Source: Rhizobium bangladeshense (GTDB taxonomy: Bacteria > Pseudomonadota > Alphaproteobacteria > Rhizobiales > Rhizobiaceae). Taken from it: a stretch of 64,000 nt of DNA. Both the position numbers and the translations under genes were made by a program. Shown here piece after piece: positions 62,991 through 64,000 of the stretch. How positions within the stretch are numbered: position 1 is the stretch's first letter; every line of letters starts with the position of its first letter. The notes under the pieces were generated by a model. That model worked only from the letters and a program-made list of their open reading frames with translations. It did not search any database and was not told where the DNA came from. Where the stretch lies: assembly GCF_001662075.1 (NCBI RefSeq), contig NZ_LYPL01000001.1, positions 496,001 through 560,000 on the forward strand. Reading direction: 5' to 3'.

Positions 62991-63464
62991 ATGTCCAAGA
63001 CCACACGTGCGACACAGGTTCTTTCCAAAGCCGGCATCGCCTTCACCGTCCACACCTATGATTACGATCCCGGCGCCGAGCGCGTCGGGCTCCAGGCGGC
63101 CGAGGCTTTGGGCGAAGCACCGCATCGGGTGATGAAGACGCTGATGGCGGAGCTGGACGGCAAGCCGGTCTGCGTCGTGGTGCCGTCGGACCGCGAAGTC
63201 AGCATGAAGAAGCTCGCCAGCGCCTTTGGCGGCAAGTCGGCCAACCTGATGAAGCCTGCCGATGCCGAGCGGCTGACGGGCTATCATGTCGGCGGCATCA
63301 GCCCCTTCGGCCAGAAGAAGACCGTGCCGACGGCGATCGAGGCGGCTGCCCTGGCCGAACCGCTCGTCTATATCAACGGCGGGCAGCGCGGGTTGCAGGT
63401 GCGGCTGAATCCTAAGGAGGCGTTGAAAGTGCTCAACGCCGTTGCCGCGCCGCTGATCGCCTGA
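62991..63464 (+). CDS. ybaK: Cys-tRNA(Pro)/Cys-tRNA(Cys) deacylase (YbaK/EbsC family)
   Basis: The 157-residue INS-superfamily protein removes cysteine misattached to tRNA-Pro. Start ATG 62991 (MSKTTRATQVLSKAGIAFTV). Landmarks are YDYDPGAERVGLQAAEALGE, VFKTLMAELDGKPV-like text (RVMKTLMAELDGKPVCVVVP) with the conserved Lys, VSMKKLASAFGGKSA, and GYHVGGISPFGQKKTVPTAI. It follows the ArsC-like gene directly, likely in one transcript. Confidence 0.9.
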   Translation: MSKTTRATQVLSKAGIAFTVHTYDYDPGAERVGLQAAEALGEAPHRVMKTLMAELDGKPVCVVVPSDREVSMKKLASAFGGKSANLMKPADAERLTGYHVGGISPFGQKKTVPTAIEAAALAEPLVYINGGQRGLQVRLNPKEALKVLNAVAAPLIA

Positions 63465-63500
63465 CCAGGGCCGAATGGACAACCTCCTGAAAGCTCACAT

Positions 63501-63944
63501 CTAGAGAAAACGGTCGAGCAGGCCGGCGATCGCCCTCGCCTCGCTTTCGGTTATCTTGCCGCCCACATGGGTCTTGATCGATCTACCGTAGACGGCCCAC
63601 ATGCGCTCGCGGAGCTGACGCCCGGCTTCGGTAATGACGATCCAGCGGCCGCGTCCGTCTTCGGCGAAGACCTCGCGCCGGATCAGACCCTCTGTTTCCA
63701 ACCGATCGAGCAGGCGCGAAAGATTATACTGCGTCAGCAGCGTGCGCTCTTCTATCTCGTAGGGGCGCAGCCTGCCGGATTGCGAGCGCGCCAGTTCCCA
63801 TAACACGTCGTACCAGGCAAGCGGTGGCATGCCGGCCGCTTTCAGATCGGCTTCGATTGCGCCGAGCAGGCGCTCGCGGGCGCGCATGATGTGCGTCCAG
63901 GCTGAGATGACGTCTTCGCTCGGCTTGAGCATCTTTTCGGACAT
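63501..63944 (-). CDS. MarR family transcriptional regulator
   Basis: ATG 63944 gives a 147-residue regulator (MSEKMLKPSEDVISAWTHIM). The winged helix has LRPYEIEERTLLTQYNLSRL, LLDRLETEGLIRREVFAEDG and RGRWIVITEAGRQLRERMWA, the last with the MarR wing motif D-x-R-G-R. It is of the group that senses phenolic or oxidant signals. Its promoter side faces the window end, where a matching inverted repeat lies; a divergent target gene probably starts beyond 64000. Confidence 0.88.
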   Translation of the reverse strand: MSEKMLKPSEDVISAWTHIMRARERLLGAIEADLKAAGMPPLAWYDVLWELARSQSGRLRPYEIEERTLLTQYNLSRLLDRLETEGLIRREVFAEDGRGRWIVITEAGRQLRERMWAVYGRSIKTHVGGKITESEARAIAGLLDRFL

Positions 63945-63947
63945 AAA

Positions 63948-64000
63948 TGCAATTACATCTATCTTGAATATCGCTGCAAGCGGTATTAGATGCATTTGCA
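63948..64000. promoter_or_regulatory. Inverted repeat upstream of marR, probable operator
   Basis: TGCAATTACATCTAT (63948-63962) and TTAGATGCATTTGCA (63986-64000) match as reverse complements at 12 of 15 positions with a 23-base spacer. The left arm is four bases from the marR ATG. Two such sites would fit autoregulation plus control of a divergent gene outside the window. Confidence 0.4.

Overview
The window looks like chromosomal DNA of a fast-growing Rhizobium, most likely of the R. leguminosarum/etli group. This is inferred, not searched. The clues are high GC with strong third-position G/C bias, a short rhizobial phospholipid N-methyltransferase (PmtA type), an Atu4866-family protein, a RIME-like intergenic palindrome, and housekeeping genes of the main chromosome (dnaN, coaBC, guaA, pyrF, prfC, dut, gshB, queG, uppP). 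No rRNA, tRNA, CRISPR array or intact insertion sequence was recognised.

Layout. 0-5.9 kb: the 3' end of a divergent urocanase-like gene, a vapBC toxin-antitoxin pair, a LysR/MFS pair divergent from an SDR gene, then coaBC and a RIME-like repeat. 6-11.4 kb: a class II amidotransferase, a tiny ORF with its own terminator, a GntR regulator with a perfect palindromic operator overlapping an MFS gene, a secreted S10-type peptidase and a GFA enzyme. 11.4-18.8 kb: a type I secretion cassette (large repeat protein, ABC exporter, membrane fusion protein) behind a long AT-rich control region. 18.8-26.3 kb: two Lrp-type regulators beside RidA and an EamA exporter, prfC, dut, a LysE exporter and cysK. 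26.3-31.7 kb: a possibly acquired HEPN-like gene, then the minus-strand row rsmI-yraN-cupin-gshB-yifB. 32-37.5 kb: dnaN, a DUF72 gene, and pmtA-phosphatase-pyrF-DUF1330, then an NDUFA9-like gene. 37.7-44.1 kb: a small exported protein, uppP, GST-queG-epimerase, an RlpA-like protein and an RsmB-like methyltransferase. 44.3-49.3 kb: a four-gene periplasmic operon (imelysin, di-heme protein, imelysin, DUF1513). 49.3-59.4 kb: a broken DUF2252 gene, thioesterase and MTA/SAH nucleosidase, guaA, then stress, regulatory and short-chain dehydrogenase genes ending in ogt. 59.6-61.5 kb: an accessory patch with a gene interrupted in frame by TGA and two tiny ORFs. 61.5-64 kb: a desuccinylase-like gene, ArsC/Spx-like and YbaK-like proteins and a MarR regulator.

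Several modules work as units. The secretion cassette carries its probable substrate upstream of its exporter. The imelysin operon has the form of a periplasmic iron or heme handling system. Many genes overlap by ATGA (vapB/vapC, lysR/MFS, gntR/MFS, ABC/HlyD, dut/GNAT, thioesterase/nucleosidase), which implies translational coupling. I see no certain new defence or mobile system. The least explained pieces are the 7.1-kb tiny ORF, the 159-residue repeat protein with its control region, the HEPN-like insertion that ends inside the cysK terminator, and the 59.6-61.0 kb patch.
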